Assembly (NCBI GenBank): GCA_038212305.1
Contig: JBBQUP010000005.1
Location: 1-60,963 of the forward strand
DNA length: 60,963 bases
Source: JBBQUP01 sp038212305
Lineage (GTDB): Bacteria > Bacteroidota > Bacteroidia > Bacteroidales > Marinilabiliaceae
Reading direction: 5' to 3'
The notes below the pieces were generated by a model. The model did no database searches, was not told where the DNA came from, and saw nothing but the letters and a program-made list of their open reading frames with translations. Shown in pieces: positions 8,592 to 17,817 of this stretch; positions within the stretch are counted from its first letter, which is position 1; each line of letters opens with the position of its first letter. A program made the translations under genes and the position numbers.

Positions 8592-9566
8592 TTATTCTGA
8601 TAATTTATTATTCTCAGCCTTGGCCTTTTTCTTAAAATAGCCTCGTAGTAAGAAATTGTGCTGAGCTGCCTCTAGGTCTTCATCGAGTTTTTTCGAACTG
8701 CTCTCCAAATTCTTAATTGTCTCTTTTAATTGTGCTCCCGATTCTTCGTTGTGAAGCAAAACGCCAATGGATGTATTTGGATTACTGCCTGCCTGTTTGA
8801 GACTGTTTATAAATACCGCTGCGGTATCGGCCATTTGCTGCAATTGCAAGACCGATGCTTTAACTGATTTAAAAACCAGTGTATCGGTTGTTAAATCGTT
8901 GACCAGCGTCCCTTTTTTATTTAAGTTCGAACTGAAAGATTCCAGCGACACAAATAATTGTTGGGCATTGGCCGAAGCCAACTTGAGCGATGCCGTTGCC
9001 GCATTGATATTGGCATAAACCGATGTATCATTAAGAAATTTCCCTATTGTTCCTTCGCCACTGGCCAATTGACGGGTGATAATTTTAAGATCGTTGGTAA
9101 TGGCCAAAACATTTTTATTATTCTCCTGAAGCGTATTAATCACATCTTCCGACGAAAATGTTTTCTCCACTTCCAGAGTATCGCCTTCCTGCACTTGTTC
9201 AAACGCCTCTGTTCCTCCATAAATAACCAGAATTTTATTCCCAATAATCCCGTCGCTACTAATTTTAACCTTGGCATCTTTGCGAATATACTGCTGTGTT
9301 TTGGTTTGAATATCCATCTTCACTTCAACCTGCGATTTTCCATAGAAATTCATATTGCTCACTGTACCAATCTTCACACCTGAATACCACACATTATTTC
9401 CTTTCTGCAATCCGTTAACATCATCGAAACGCGAAATTAGCTCCATCTTCGTGTTGAAGGTTTCGCGCAAATCGCCAACAATAAGAATTGCGGCCAATAA
9501 AAATGCGAGGCCAATAAAAACAAATAGACCGACAATTACAGCGCGCTTATTTGGTGATTCGTTCAT
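8592..9566 (-). CDS. mlaD: MlaD-family MCE lipid-binding protein, copy 2
   Basis: Periplasmic MCE-domain subunit of the second Mla set. It has one N-terminal transmembrane segment (about residues 9-28), an MCE domain (about 38-120, with NGLQKGNNVWYSGVKIGTV), and then about 170 residues of helical/coiled sequence. The tail contains HNFLLRGYFKKK, nearly the same as in copy 1. At 324 residues it is some 85 longer than copy 1, the difference lying in the helical part. It starts 3 bp after the stop of the ATPase gene, so the set is an operon. Confidence 0.92.
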   Translation of the reverse strand: MNESPNKRAVIVGLFVFIGLAFLLAAILIVGDLRETFNTKMELISRFDDVNGLQKGNNVWYSGVKIGTVSNMNFYGKSQVEVKMDIQTKTQQYIRKDAKVKISSDGIIGNKILVIYGGTEAFEQVQEGDTLEVEKTFSSEDVINTLQENNKNVLAITNDLKIITRQLASGEGTIGKFLNDTSVYANINAATASLKLASANAQQLFVSLESFSSNLNKKGTLVNDLTTDTLVFKSVKASVLQLQQMADTAAVFINSLKQAGSNPNTSIGVLLHNEESGAQLKETIKNLESSSKKLDEDLEAAQHNFLLRGYFKKKAKAENNKLSE

Positions 9567-9569
9567 AAT

Positions 9570-10346
9570 TTATTGTATAAAATTGTAATTAAAAAACCCA
9601 CGGATCTGCTCATTGTCACTGGCAAAAACTTCATCGAAAGTTCCAACTTTTAAAAACGTCCCTTTATGTAACATGGCAATTCGGTTTCCTGTATTTTTTG
9701 CACAAGTAAGGTCGTGCGTTATTATCACAGAACTGGTATTGTATTGTTGCTGAACTTCATTGATCAGATCAATAATTTCGGCACTTGTAATAGGATCCAA
9801 TCCCGAAGTGGGTTCATCGTACAGCATAATTTCGGGTTTCAGAATTAAAGTACGTGCAATACCAATTCGCTTACGTTGTCCGCCCGAAAGATCAGATGGC
9901 ATTTGTTTGACCTTACTCTTTAATCCCACAGCATCCAGAACCTCTTCAACGGCCTGATCGACTTCGCGCTTTGTAATATTTTTAATATTCATGATTAGCG
10001 GAAAGGCCAAATTTTGGTAGATGTTCATGCTATCGTAAAGGGCACTGTGCTGAAACGAGAATCCAACCCGTAATCGCAATGCATCCAACTCCTTCCCAGC
10101 TAACTGATCAATGTGTTGTCCAAGCACCAACACCTCGCCCCTATTAGGCTTAAGCAACCCAACAATTATTTTAATCAAAACCGATTTGCCAGTCCCCGAT
10201 TTACCCAGTACTGCAATATTTTCGCCTTTAAACAAATTAAAATCAATGCCTTTTAAAACAGCCAAATCATCAAACGACTTGTATAAGCCATGTATTGAGA
10301 TAACCGATTCGTCCTTATTAATAATATGCTGCTTCTGATTTTCCAT
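9570..10346 (-). CDS. mlaF: MlaF-family ABC transporter ATP-binding protein, copy 2
   Basis: ATPase of the second Mla transporter. Walker A is GKSGTGKS (48-55), signature LSGGQRKR, Walker B LYDEPTSGLDP, and H-loop ITHDL. It keeps the standard LSGGQ where copy 1 has LSGGM. It sits between permease (9 bp upstream) and MCE gene (3 bp downstream). Confidence 0.93.
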   Translation of the reverse strand: MENQKQHIINKDESVISIHGLYKSFDDLAVLKGIDFNLFKGENIAVLGKSGTGKSVLIKIIVGLLKPNRGEVLVLGQHIDQLAGKELDALRLRVGFSFQHSALYDSMNIYQNLAFPLIMNIKNITKREVDQAVEEVLDAVGLKSKVKQMPSDLSGGQRKRIGIARTLILKPEIMLYDEPTSGLDPITSAEIIDLINEVQQQYNTSSVIITHDLTCAKNTGNRIAMLHKGTFLKVGTFDEVFASDNEQIRGFFNYNFIQ

Positions 10347-10355
10347 AATTAAACG

Positions 10356-11144
10356 CTATCTCATCCAATTTGCAATGTGAACAATAACAACCTCTTCAAT
10401 AAATATCAAAAACATGGCAAGTACAACAGCCTGGTTTGCTGCTTTACCAACACCACGAGTTCCCTGCGTAGCATGAAAACCTTTATAGGTGCCAACGATA
10501 CCAATGGTAAAACCATAAACTACGGTTTTAGTTATGGATGTTATGATATCAAGGAACGTAATGGTTGAGAACGCACTCTGATAATAAATAAATAAACTGC
10601 TACCTTCCTCGGTGTGAACATTAAGATAGGATCCATATAAACCAACAAAACTACAATACAAGGCCAGGATAGGAATGGCAATAGTAGTTGCCAATACACG
10701 GGTTACCACCAAATATTTAAAAGGATTTATGGCTGACACTTCCATGGCATCAATCTGCTCAGTTACTTTCATCGAACCCAATTCAGCTCCAATTCCCGAG
10801 CCCACTTTCCCAGCACAAATAAGTGCGGTAACCAAAGGGCCCAACGCTTTAATAATTGCAATACCAATTAACGATGGCAACCACGATGTTGCGCCAAAAT
10901 CCTCTAACGATGGGCGCGATTGTTTGGTAAAAACAATACCGACAATAAAGCCGGTAAGGGTAATCAAGGGAAGTGCTTTCAGTCCAACCTCAAAAGTCTG
11001 ATTAATTAATTCACGAAGGTGAAACGGTCGCTTGAATACTTCCTTGAAAAACAAAGCAGTAAATCGATAAGCGTTATGAACCCCGGTAAAATAATCATCA
11101 ATCCCTTTAGAAAAAAGATGTTTTTTAGTTTTGGAATTAGACAT
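10356..11144 (-). CDS. mlaE: MlaE-family ABC transporter permease, copy 2
   Basis: Inner-membrane permease of the second Mla set, 262 residues. The core GPLVTALICAGKVGSGIG followed by AELGSMKVTEQIDAMEVSA is very close to copy 1, as is the C-terminal GIVGTYKGFHA. First gene of the minus-strand operon permease-ATPase-MCE(-SDR). The order is the same as in the plus-strand set, so the two operons are likely an old duplication now arranged divergently around the outer-membrane genes. Confidence 0.93.
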   Translation of the reverse strand: MSNSKTKKHLFSKGIDDYFTGVHNAYRFTALFFKEVFKRPFHLRELINQTFEVGLKALPLITLTGFIVGIVFTKQSRPSLEDFGATSWLPSLIGIAIIKALGPLVTALICAGKVGSGIGAELGSMKVTEQIDAMEVSAINPFKYLVVTRVLATTIAIPILALYCSFVGLYGSYLNVHTEEGSSLFIYYQSAFSTITFLDIITSITKTVVYGFTIGIVGTYKGFHATQGTRGVGKAANQAVVLAMFLIFIEEVVIVHIANWMR

Positions 11145-11841
11145 GCCCGATAGTTATAAACATTTGGTAAAAATCAATAATTATAAAGAAAAAAACGTTA
11201 CAAAACTCTTGGGATTAATTACATAATTCACACATTTCTCGAAAATATATTATGTCGGATGTGTGCATCATGTAACTCTTCGCTCGAATTGAGTAGGTCT
11301 TTGTAAATGCCATTCACTCATTTTGTTCACTCATATCTTCTATTTCTTAAAAAACTAAAAACTAAAAACAGTTTATTTTGCATTGATATCTTTAGCTCTT
11401 CATGTGTTATTGCCCTCTTGTGGCCGAAGTAAAAAGTTAGTGAGTTCAAGACCAGAAATTGAACAGTAAAAAAAAGATAGTATAAAAATAGGAATTCAAC
11501 CGAATGATTGCAACTTGATGGTGAAAAACCTGATTATACATAAATTAGCCTTTCAAGTTGAAAAATTCCATGGTTCAAAGTAGATATAACTTACTTTCGA
11601 CCAAATTAAAAACGAGAAATACAATTTCAGAAAAGGCAGATCGTTTGAGAACCATACAAAACATGATTCAAACGTAAAAAGATGTGATAATTAAGCTGAA
11701 AATTAAAGTTTCGTGCACTTATGAATTATAAATCGGATGAATTGAACGAGCAATACAAACATGGTATGTTTGCGCATAACGACAGTAACAAATATTGTTC
11801 AAATCAGGTAGCGATATCGTTGATCCCTGTCTGCAAACAAA
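11145..11841. other. Long non-coding region between the Mla operon and tRNA-Leu
   Basis: About 700 bp with no supportable gene. It is AT-rich, with runs such as AAAAACTAAAAACTAAAAACAG near 11345. Neither strand gives a long open frame or a recognisable protein fragment. It holds the promoter region of the Mla operon (start at 11144) and nothing else I can name. Confidence 0.6.
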
Positions 11842-11868
11842 GAAGGCCTCTGATAATCAGAGACCTTC
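11842..11868 (-). terminator. Rho-independent terminator after tRNA-Leu
   Basis: On the minus strand, just past the tRNA 3' end, an AAGGTCTCTGAT / ATCAGAGGCCTT stem (one mismatch) is followed by CTTTGTTTG. Position and orientation fit termination of the tRNA transcript. Confidence 0.75.
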
Positions 11869-11880
11869 CGTTAAAAAATG

Positions 11881-11964
11881 TACCCAGAGCCGGGATCGAA
11901 CCGGCACAGGGGTGAACCTACTGGTGTTTGAGACCAGCGCGTCTACCAATTCCGCCATCTGGGC
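11881..11964 (-). tRNA. tRNA-Leu (anticodon CAA)
   Basis: Read on the minus strand it folds as a class II tRNA. The acceptor is GCCCAGA/TCTGGGT with discriminator A, the D stem GCG/CGC, and the anticodon stem CTGGT/ACCAG with loop CTCAAAC (anticodon CAA, codon TTG). A long variable arm is followed by T stem GCCGG/CCGGC with loop TTCGATC. CCA is not encoded. The first pair is G1.U72, a wobble. A terminator follows. Confidence 0.96.
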
Positions 11965-12056
11965 ATTTTTGCTATCGTTTTAGCGAGTGCGAAGATAGAT
12001 AAAGATTCGATTTTAGCAAAAATAAATCATGAAAATTTCAGCTTCATGGGGTGAAA

Positions 12057-12899
12057 TTATTCGCTTGACACAATCTCAACTTGTTTAGGATCATTTTTGG
12101 TTAAGCGACCGTAAATAATTAAAGCTATTGCCGCAACAAAACCTACTACCGCATAATAGTACAATATATAATGGGCATGCTCGTATGCAGTTGTCTTTTG
12201 TATATCTGTTAATGTTTTGGGATCGGGACAATATTTATCGAGTAAATATCCCGACGAAATAAAACCCAGCAAATTGGCCAAAAATGAATGCAAATGACTA
12301 AATCCTAGAGAAAGCCCCTCCTCATTTTTTGGCGATTGCAGTGAAAAAAATTCCAGAAAACGAGGCAAAATAAACGTCTCGGCCAGTGCTTGAATAACAA
12401 TACCTAAAATCAACATCAAACTAATTGGGTGCAGCATAATATGCCAAAAACCTATTTGATCCCCAGAAACCGATTGAAGCCATGGCTTCCATTGACATAA
12501 CAAATGCTGAAAATGGCATCAGAATCATTCCGATTGTTATTGATTTTAAGGCACTTACCTTCTTGAGCAATTCAGTAACAAACAAAACCGCTAATGCAAC
12601 TACCAAGGGATTAACATTTGCAATCCATTAGGGCGATGCATGCTCTCCAACCATCCGAATAACAAACTTTGGCATGGTAGCATACATTTGATGTTGTATC
12701 ATCCAAAAGCCTGTAACAATAATAATTAGCCATAACAATCGTGCATTTTTCAACACTTTGGTAAAGGCACTCCATGCTTCCCGTAATGTTTTTCCTTCGC
12801 CAGTTTTGTTTGTACTTCGATAAAAAATAATAACTCAACCGAATTGGCCACCCAAAAGGCCTTTGAAAAACTCCACCCGCCATTTCTTGTCTCAGCCAC
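12057..12899 (-). pseudogene. Decayed POT/peptide-type MFS transporter
   Basis: Three pieces in different frames together resemble a proton-coupled peptide-type MFS transporter, but the gene is dead. The N-terminal piece (GTG near 12899) reads NGGWSFSKAFWVANSVEL, the usual family opening. It then jumps directly to a late cytoplasmic-loop piece, TNKTGEGKTLREAWSAFTK, so most of transmembrane segments 1-6 is deleted. That piece has an in-frame TAA between HASP and WIANVNP (near 12630). A further frameshift lies near 12480, before GDQIGFWHIMLHP. The C-terminal 130 residues to the stop at 12057 remain open. At least three lesions are thus visible. Confidence 0.85.
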
Positions 12900-12963
12900 C
12901 TTTTAAAATTTAAATACATTCCAAAGATAATATAGACAATATATTTCCCTAATGAAAAACAAA

Positions 12964-12990
12964 AAGCCAGAAATGAATGATCTCTGGCTT
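12964..12990 (-). terminator. Terminator of the DUF6263 gene
   Basis: Stem AAGCCAGA/TCTGGCTT followed on the minus strand by TTTGTTTTTC, 20 bp after the stop of the gene at 13011. Confidence 0.75.
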
Positions 12991-13010
12991 CCAAAAAAAT
13001 ATAAATCTTT

Positions 13011-13961
13011 TTAGTTATTGGTAATCGTTGACTGTGATTCAATTTTCATTGGTATTTCCATCGCCGAAGGCAATTGGCCTCCTTCAATCGTCACGATGCC
13101 CTCAATCGTTTGTTTACTTTCATTGGAAATAAGCCACCCTGTTTCAGAATTTACCTCTAGGTCAAATGTTCCGTTCCCTTTTAAATCAAAATGTTGAGTC
13201 ATTCCACCATTTTGACTAGTAGCGTCTTTATCGCTCGCCACTTGCGAAACACCTGACAATTTCCAACTATTATTGGTTAGCTCATTTAAGGTTATCGTAT
13301 TAGTTGAAGTTAGCTTCATTCCTGTTGACATCTTAGTTTCTATTGTCCAAGTTTCTCCTTTTGCAACAGGAGTCTCAGGAAATAAAGCAGTTAAAACCGA
13401 CAATGAACTTTTCATGGCTTCATCTCCATATTGATCTTTTAGTCCAGCCACTACTTGCTTAGCCATTTGTTTATCACCTTGAATACTAGAGCTCATCTTA
13501 GTCATAATAGAATCAAAACCAGCCACTTCCAGTATTTTTCCTTTCCTGTCCATTTTAACACTAAACGGCTCACCTATCATTGCACCTAAAGCCTGTTGCA
13601 TTGGATTTGGCGTTTCACTGAGATTCTGAGAATCAAATTCAACATTCATCATTGAACTTTTCATGCTAAAAAGCATGTTTTCATATTTTACAGTAAGGTT
13701 ATAATAAGTCGGAAATACTTCATTAACAACAAACAAAGTTTTCCCTTTAACCTGTATCGTCATATCATTTACCATCCCTCCCATCTCTTGATGTATCAAT
13801 TGATTTGAGTTTTGATTAAGCGTATAACTCTGACCTTGTTTTAAATTATACTTCAAATCAATTTTCTGGGCAAAAACTGTTGATATTGAAAGCATTAAAA
13901 GCAGAACAACTTGTATCATCAGGTTATATCTCATACCAAATTTTGCAATAAACTTCATCAT
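13011..13961 (-). CDS. Secreted DUF6263-family protein
   Basis: A 316-residue exported protein with a signal peptide ending near VFAQ (about residue 31). The mature part is beta-rich and begins with YNLKQGQSYTLNQNSNQ, then repeatedly pairs a VKGKTLF-type strand with a late SKQTIEG.V strand, as in DUF6263 proteins of Bacteroidota. Their function is unknown. The ATG at 13961 gives MMKFIAKFGMRYNLMIQ; the ATG at residue 10 is an alternative that still leaves a good signal peptide. It stands alone with its own terminator. Confidence 0.72.
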   Translation of the reverse strand: MMKFIAKFGMRYNLMIQVVLLLMLSISTVFAQKIDLKYNLKQGQSYTLNQNSNQLIHQEMGGMVNDMTIQVKGKTLFVVNEVFPTYYNLTVKYENMLFSMKSSMMNVEFDSQNLSETPNPMQQALGAMIGEPFSVKMDRKGKILEVAGFDSIMTKMSSSIQGDKQMAKQVVAGLKDQYGDEAMKSSLSVLTALFPETPVAKGETWTIETKMSTGMKLTSTNTITLNELTNNSWKLSGVSQVASDKDATSQNGGMTQHFDLKGNGTFDLEVNSETGWLISNESKQTIEGIVTIEGGQLPSAMEIPMKIESQSTITNN

Positions 13962-14165
13962 AATTAGTAAGTTTTAAGGATTAGCTTAAGTGTTAAATCG
14001 AAATTAAATTATTTTAGAAAGCCATAGAATAATGCTCACAATAATACATAATATTGTTTGAGAATACAATAATATAAGCGCAAAGCACTATGATATTTCA
14101 TAAGAATTATGAAATAATTCTTTATTTTAGCTCTATCCATATTACAAAAAATACCTGAATTTAAT

Positions 14166-14702
14166 ATGACTCGCGATCAACTAGAAGATTATCTTACAAA
14201 TAACCTTGGGAAGCATACTACTTTAATGTTGGCAGACAGTGCAGTGGTATCACCTAATATAATTGCCACTCTTTTCGATATTATTAGAAAAGGCGGCTAT
14301 CCGTTAAACTGGCGCGCTGCTTGGGTAATAGACCATATCAACCAACTAAAACTGGGCATACTACAACCTTATGCAACTGATATTGAGGAACTTTTTTTTC
14401 ATCCAACATGCAATGGGGTTGAAAGACATATGATTAAAATACTGGTTGAATTTCCCGAACTCTATCATGAAAATGGATTAATTATAGATCGTTGTTTTCA
14501 ACTATTAAAAAACAGTTCAACATCTATTGCAACTAGAGCTCATGCAATGGAGCTATTGTACCAAACAACGTTAGAATATCCTGACTTGTGGACCGAGTTC
14601 AAATTAATTTTGGACGAAATAATCATCAATGGTAGTAAAGGCGAAAAAGGAAAAGCCCAAAATATTATTAAACTTATAAAAAAAAGAAATCCTCAGATTT
14701 GA
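14166..14702 (+). CDS. Conserved hypothetical helical-repeat protein
   Basis: A soluble 178-residue protein without signal peptide or membrane segment. It is almost wholly helical with a HEAT/ARM-like rhythm (blocks around NWRAAWVIDHINQLK, ERHMIKILVEFPEL, ATRAHAMELLYQTTLEYPDL). That suggests a protein-binding scaffold of about four helical pairs. I recognise it only as a Bacteroidota-type hypothetical; no function is assigned. It converges on msrA, and a hairpin overlaps its 3' end. Confidence 0.7.
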   Translation: MTRDQLEDYLTNNLGKHTTLMLADSAVVSPNIIATLFDIIRKGGYPLNWRAAWVIDHINQLKLGILQPYATDIEELFFHPTCNGVERHMIKILVEFPELYHENGLIIDRCFQLLKNSSTSIATRAHAMELLYQTTLEYPDLWTEFKLILDEIIINGSKGEKGKAQNIIKLIKKRNPQI

Positions 14703-14716
14703 ATAACCGAGGATTT
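14687..14716. terminator. Hairpin at the convergent 3' ends of the helical-repeat gene and msrA
   Basis: Arms AAATCCTC (14687-14694) and GAGGATTT (14709-14716) are perfect complements, flanked by an A-run on the left and T-rich DNA on the right. The left arm lies inside the last codons of the upstream gene. Likely bidirectional terminator. Confidence 0.6.
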
Positions 14717-14738
14717 TGAAAATTAAGTTGGAAATCAA

Positions 14739-15332
14739 CTATTTTTTAAGTTTGGCTTCAAACTCTTTTCGAAACTTATCTATTTTAGGAGAAATAACCA
14801 ACTGGCAATAGCGTTGATTTTGATTGAGTTTATAATAATCCTGATGATAGGCCTCGGCCTTATAAAACTCAGTAAAAGGAAGCAATTGAGTAACAATGGA
14901 TGAATTAAAAATAGTCTCTCTCGACAATTGATTGATTAAATCACGCGCCTCTTTTTGCTGCTCCGATGAATGATAAAATATTACCGAGCGATACTGAGTT
15001 CCCACATCAGCACCTTGACGATTCATGGTGGTAGGATCGTGTACACTAAAAAAGACTGTCAATAGTTCTTTGTAGGTTATAACTGATGGTTCGAATGTTA
15101 TTTGAACCACTTCAGCATGTCCGGTAGTGCCATTACACACCGCTTCGTAAGTTGGATTACTAACAAAGCCGCCAGAATACCCTGAAACAACTTTTGTGAC
15201 CCCGTCTAACTGTTCAAAAACAGCTTCAATACACCAGAAACAGCCACCTCCTAAGGTTGCTACTTCATTATTTTGTCCTTGAACCATAAATCCAATATTT
15301 AATAAACCAAATAAAATAATTTTCTTGAGCAT
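14739..15332 (-). CDS. msrA: Peptide-methionine (S)-S-oxide reductase MsrA, exported
   Basis: Reduces methionine-S-sulfoxide in proteins. The active-site motif GGCFWC places the catalytic Cys at residue 31. Family blocks TGHAEVVQITFEPSVI, DVGTQYRSVIFYH and AEAYHQDYY follow. A hydrophobic N-terminus (residues 1-18) ending GQ looks like a signal peptide, so the enzyme probably repairs periplasmic proteins. Length 197 fits. Single-gene transcript. Confidence 0.95.
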   Translation of the reverse strand: MLKKIILFGLLNIGFMVQGQNNEVATLGGGCFWCIEAVFEQLDGVTKVVSGYSGGFVSNPTYEAVCNGTTGHAEVVQITFEPSVITYKELLTVFFSVHDPTTMNRQGADVGTQYRSVIFYHSSEQQKEARDLINQLSRETIFNSSIVTQLLPFTEFYKAEAYHQDYYKLNQNQRYCQLVISPKIDKFRKEFEAKLKK

Positions 15333-15492
15333 AACGGTAAGTTGTTATTTTTCAATAAACAGGTCTCGAAATATCAAAATGTTTATTTAATAAGTAACAG
15401 CTAACATTATAGTATTGTTTATTTTTCTGAAAAACAAAAAACAGGCATCCCCCCTTGCAGATGTTTTGTAAATTTACAACCAAATTTAATTC

Positions 15493-16785
15493 ATGAACGG
15501 ATATCCGCCATTAGCAGAAAGAATGCGTCCGAAAACATTGGATCAGTACATTGGTCAACAACATTTAGTTGGCCCCAAAAGTGTATTGCGCCGAATGATC
15601 GACAATGGCGCCATTTCTTCCATCATTTTATGGGGACCTCCGGGTGTTGGAAAAACAACGCTGGCTAAAATAATTGCCACTTCAATTAATCGGCCTTTTC
15701 ATATCCTATCGGCCATCAATTCAGGCGTTAAGGATGTTCGCGAGGTGATTGATAAAGCAAAAAATAGTCGATTTTTCAATTCACTAGCTCCCATTCTTTT
15801 TATTGATGAGATTCACCGATTCAGCAAATCGCAACAAGACAGCTTGCTTGGAGCGGTAGAACAAGGAACGGTTGTGCTAATTGGTGCCACAACGGAGAAT
15901 CCTTCGTTCGAAGTCATTACCCCTTTGCTATCGCGATGTCAAGTGTACGTATTAAATCCTCTCGACGAAGACGATTTAATAAACCTTACCAATCGTGTTT
16001 TTCAGGAAGATGTGGTGCTAAAAACCAAAACCTTGCTGCTAACCGAAAAAGAGGCTCTCATCCGTTTTTCGGGTGGCGATGCTCGAAAATTGCTTAATAT
16101 TATTGAACTCATTGCTAATCAAGAGTCATCTGACACCATTGAGTTCACCAATGAAAAAATAACCTCTTCGCTTCAAAAAAATCCATCACAATACGATAAA
16201 GATGGGGAGATGCATTACGACATCATCTCAGCTTTTATTAAATCCATTCGTGGGAGCGACCCCGATGCCGCTGTTTATTGGTTGGCTCGTATGGTTGAAG
16301 GCGGTGAAGATCCTAAATTTATTGCTCGACGACTCATTATTTCTGCTGCCGAAGATATTGGGTTGGCCAATCCCAATGCGCTTATGCTGGCAACGCAATG
16401 TTTTGAAGCCATTAAAATGGTTGGCTGGCCTGAGTCGCGCATTATTTTATCGGAAGTCACCATATACTTGGCTACCAGCCCCAAAAGCAACTCAGCGTAC
16501 TTGGCTATTGATAAAGCCATCGCAATGGTTCAGCAAACAGGAAATTTGCCAATCCCATTGCATTTGCGAAATGCCCCAACTAAACTCATGAAATCGATGG
16601 GTTACGGAGCAACCTATAAATATGCACACGACTACAACAATAACTTTGTTGAACAACAATATCTGCCCGACACAATTCAATCACAACAATTTTACGTATC
16701 TCAAAAAAATCCTCAAGAGATTAAGACCGATGAACGACAAAAATCGTTGTGGCACTCCAAAACAAAAACGAATAACTCAAAATAA
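15493..16785 (+). CDS. rarA: Replication-associated recombination protein RarA (MgsA family AAA+ ATPase)
   Basis: An AAA+ ATPase that acts at stalled replication forks, related to clamp loaders. The opening PLAERMRPKTLDQYIGQ is diagnostic. Walker A GPPGVGKT is at 48-55, Walker B in FIDEIHRF (about 104-111), and sensor 1 in GATTENPSFEV. The C-terminal half contains the family tetramer region (GSDPDAAVYWLARM.EGGEDP). Length 430 is typical. KdsA begins 6 bp later, so the two are probably co-transcribed. Confidence 0.95.
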   Translation: MNGYPPLAERMRPKTLDQYIGQQHLVGPKSVLRRMIDNGAISSIILWGPPGVGKTTLAKIIATSINRPFHILSAINSGVKDVREVIDKAKNSRFFNSLAPILFIDEIHRFSKSQQDSLLGAVEQGTVVLIGATTENPSFEVITPLLSRCQVYVLNPLDEDDLINLTNRVFQEDVVLKTKTLLLTEKEALIRFSGGDARKLLNIIELIANQESSDTIEFTNEKITSSLQKNPSQYDKDGEMHYDIISAFIKSIRGSDPDAAVYWLARMVEGGEDPKFIARRLIISAAEDIGLANPNALMLATQCFEAIKMVGWPESRIILSEVTIYLATSPKSNSAYLAIDKAIAMVQQTGNLPIPLHLRNAPTKLMKSMGYGATYKYAHDYNNNFVEQQYLPDTIQSQQFYVSQKNPQEIKTDERQKSLWHSKTKTNNSK

Positions 16786-16791
16786 TTAAAA

Positions 16792-17619
16792 ATGATAAAC
16801 GAGATTCCTTTAATAAAACATACCGATAGCGGTAATTTCTTTTTATTTGCCGGACCCTGTGCCATTGAAGGTGAAGAGATGGCCTTGCGAATAGCAGAGA
16901 AAATTGTAAACATTACCGATAAATTAAAAATACCTTACGTATTTAAAGGTTCTTATCGTAAAGCAAACCGTTCGCGCATTGATTCGTTCAGTGGAATTGG
17001 AGACGAAAAAGCACTGAAAATCCTTGAGAAAGTGCGAAATACGTTCAATGTACCTGTGGTTACCGATTTCCATTCGGCCGCCGAAGCTGCTATGGCTGCC
17101 GCTTATGTTGATGTATTGCAAGTACCGGCTTTTTTATGTCGTCAAACAGATATTTTAATTGCAGCAGCCGAAACAGGCAAAGTGGTAAACATTAAAAAAG
17201 GTCAGTTTCTATCGCCCGAAGCCATGACATTTGCCATTAACAAAGTTCGAGACATGGGTAACAACAAAGTTATTATTACCGATAGAGGATCGACATTTGG
17301 TTATTACGATTTAATTGTTGATTATCGCGGAATACCTGTTATGCAAGCCATGGGAGCACCGGTGGTTTTAGATATTACTCATTCGCTTCAACAACCCAAT
17401 CAAGCAAGTGGAGTTACCGGAGGCAAACCAGCGTTAATAGAGACAATTGCTAGAGCTGGAATAGCCGTTGGTGTGGATGGCCTTTTTGTTGAAACGCATT
17501 TCGATCCTGCCAATGCGAAATCAGATGGAGCTAACATGTTAAACCTTGATTTACTTGAAGGGCTATTAACTCGATTGGTTGCATTACGACAAACGGTAAA
17601 TGCATTCCCGAAACAGTAG
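16792..17619 (+). CDS. kdsA: 3-deoxy-8-phosphooctulonate synthase
   Basis: Condenses arabinose 5-phosphate with phosphoenolpyruvate to Kdo-8-phosphate, the first step of the Kdo branch of lipopolysaccharide synthesis, in the cytoplasm. Family blocks are FAGPCAIEGEEMALRIAEK, FKGSYRKANRSR, VVTDFHS, LQVPAFLCRQTDIL, and the late GVDGLFVETHFDP. Length 275 is normal. Follows rarA by 6 bp. Confidence 0.96.
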   Translation: MINEIPLIKHTDSGNFFLFAGPCAIEGEEMALRIAEKIVNITDKLKIPYVFKGSYRKANRSRIDSFSGIGDEKALKILEKVRNTFNVPVVTDFHSAAEAAMAAAYVDVLQVPAFLCRQTDILIAAAETGKVVNIKKGQFLSPEAMTFAINKVRDMGNNKVIITDRGSTFGYYDLIVDYRGIPVMQAMGAPVVLDITHSLQQPNQASGVTGGKPALIETIARAGIAVGVDGLFVETHFDPANAKSDGANMLNLDLLEGLLTRLVALRQTVNAFPKQ

Positions 17620-17624
17620 AAAAA

Positions 17625-17740
17625 ACTGTTTAAATTTTATAGATTTTTATATTTTAGAAAGATAGTGAAGATAAAAAAGATGAAAATGGAATGTTCTTCA
17701 TATGGAAATATCTAAGTCATCTTATCAATCCTTCTAATAT
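17625..17740 (+). repeat. Dispersed repeat family R2, copy a
   Basis: Begins CTGTTTAAATTTTATAGA and contains AGAAAGATAGTGAAGATAA then GATGAAAATGGAATGTTC. The left arm is purine-rich and the right arm pyrimidine-rich. Copies with the same order of blocks lie at 24483-24593 (minus) and 36031-36126 (plus). Confidence 0.65.
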
Positions 17741-17817
17741 CTCTGCATTCATTTAAATTAAAATCAACATAACAACGAAGGTCATAAAATAAAAAGCAGT
17801 CTATTTTTTTAGTGTTA

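Noticed and set aside
11721..11983. Two short plus-strand frames over the tRNA
   Set aside because: They are antisense to tRNA-Leu and its terminator.
12611..13042. 143-codon minus-strand open frame
   Set aside because: It crosses the terminator and 3' end of the DUF6263 gene and reads the decayed MFS transporter in wrong frames; no real protein.
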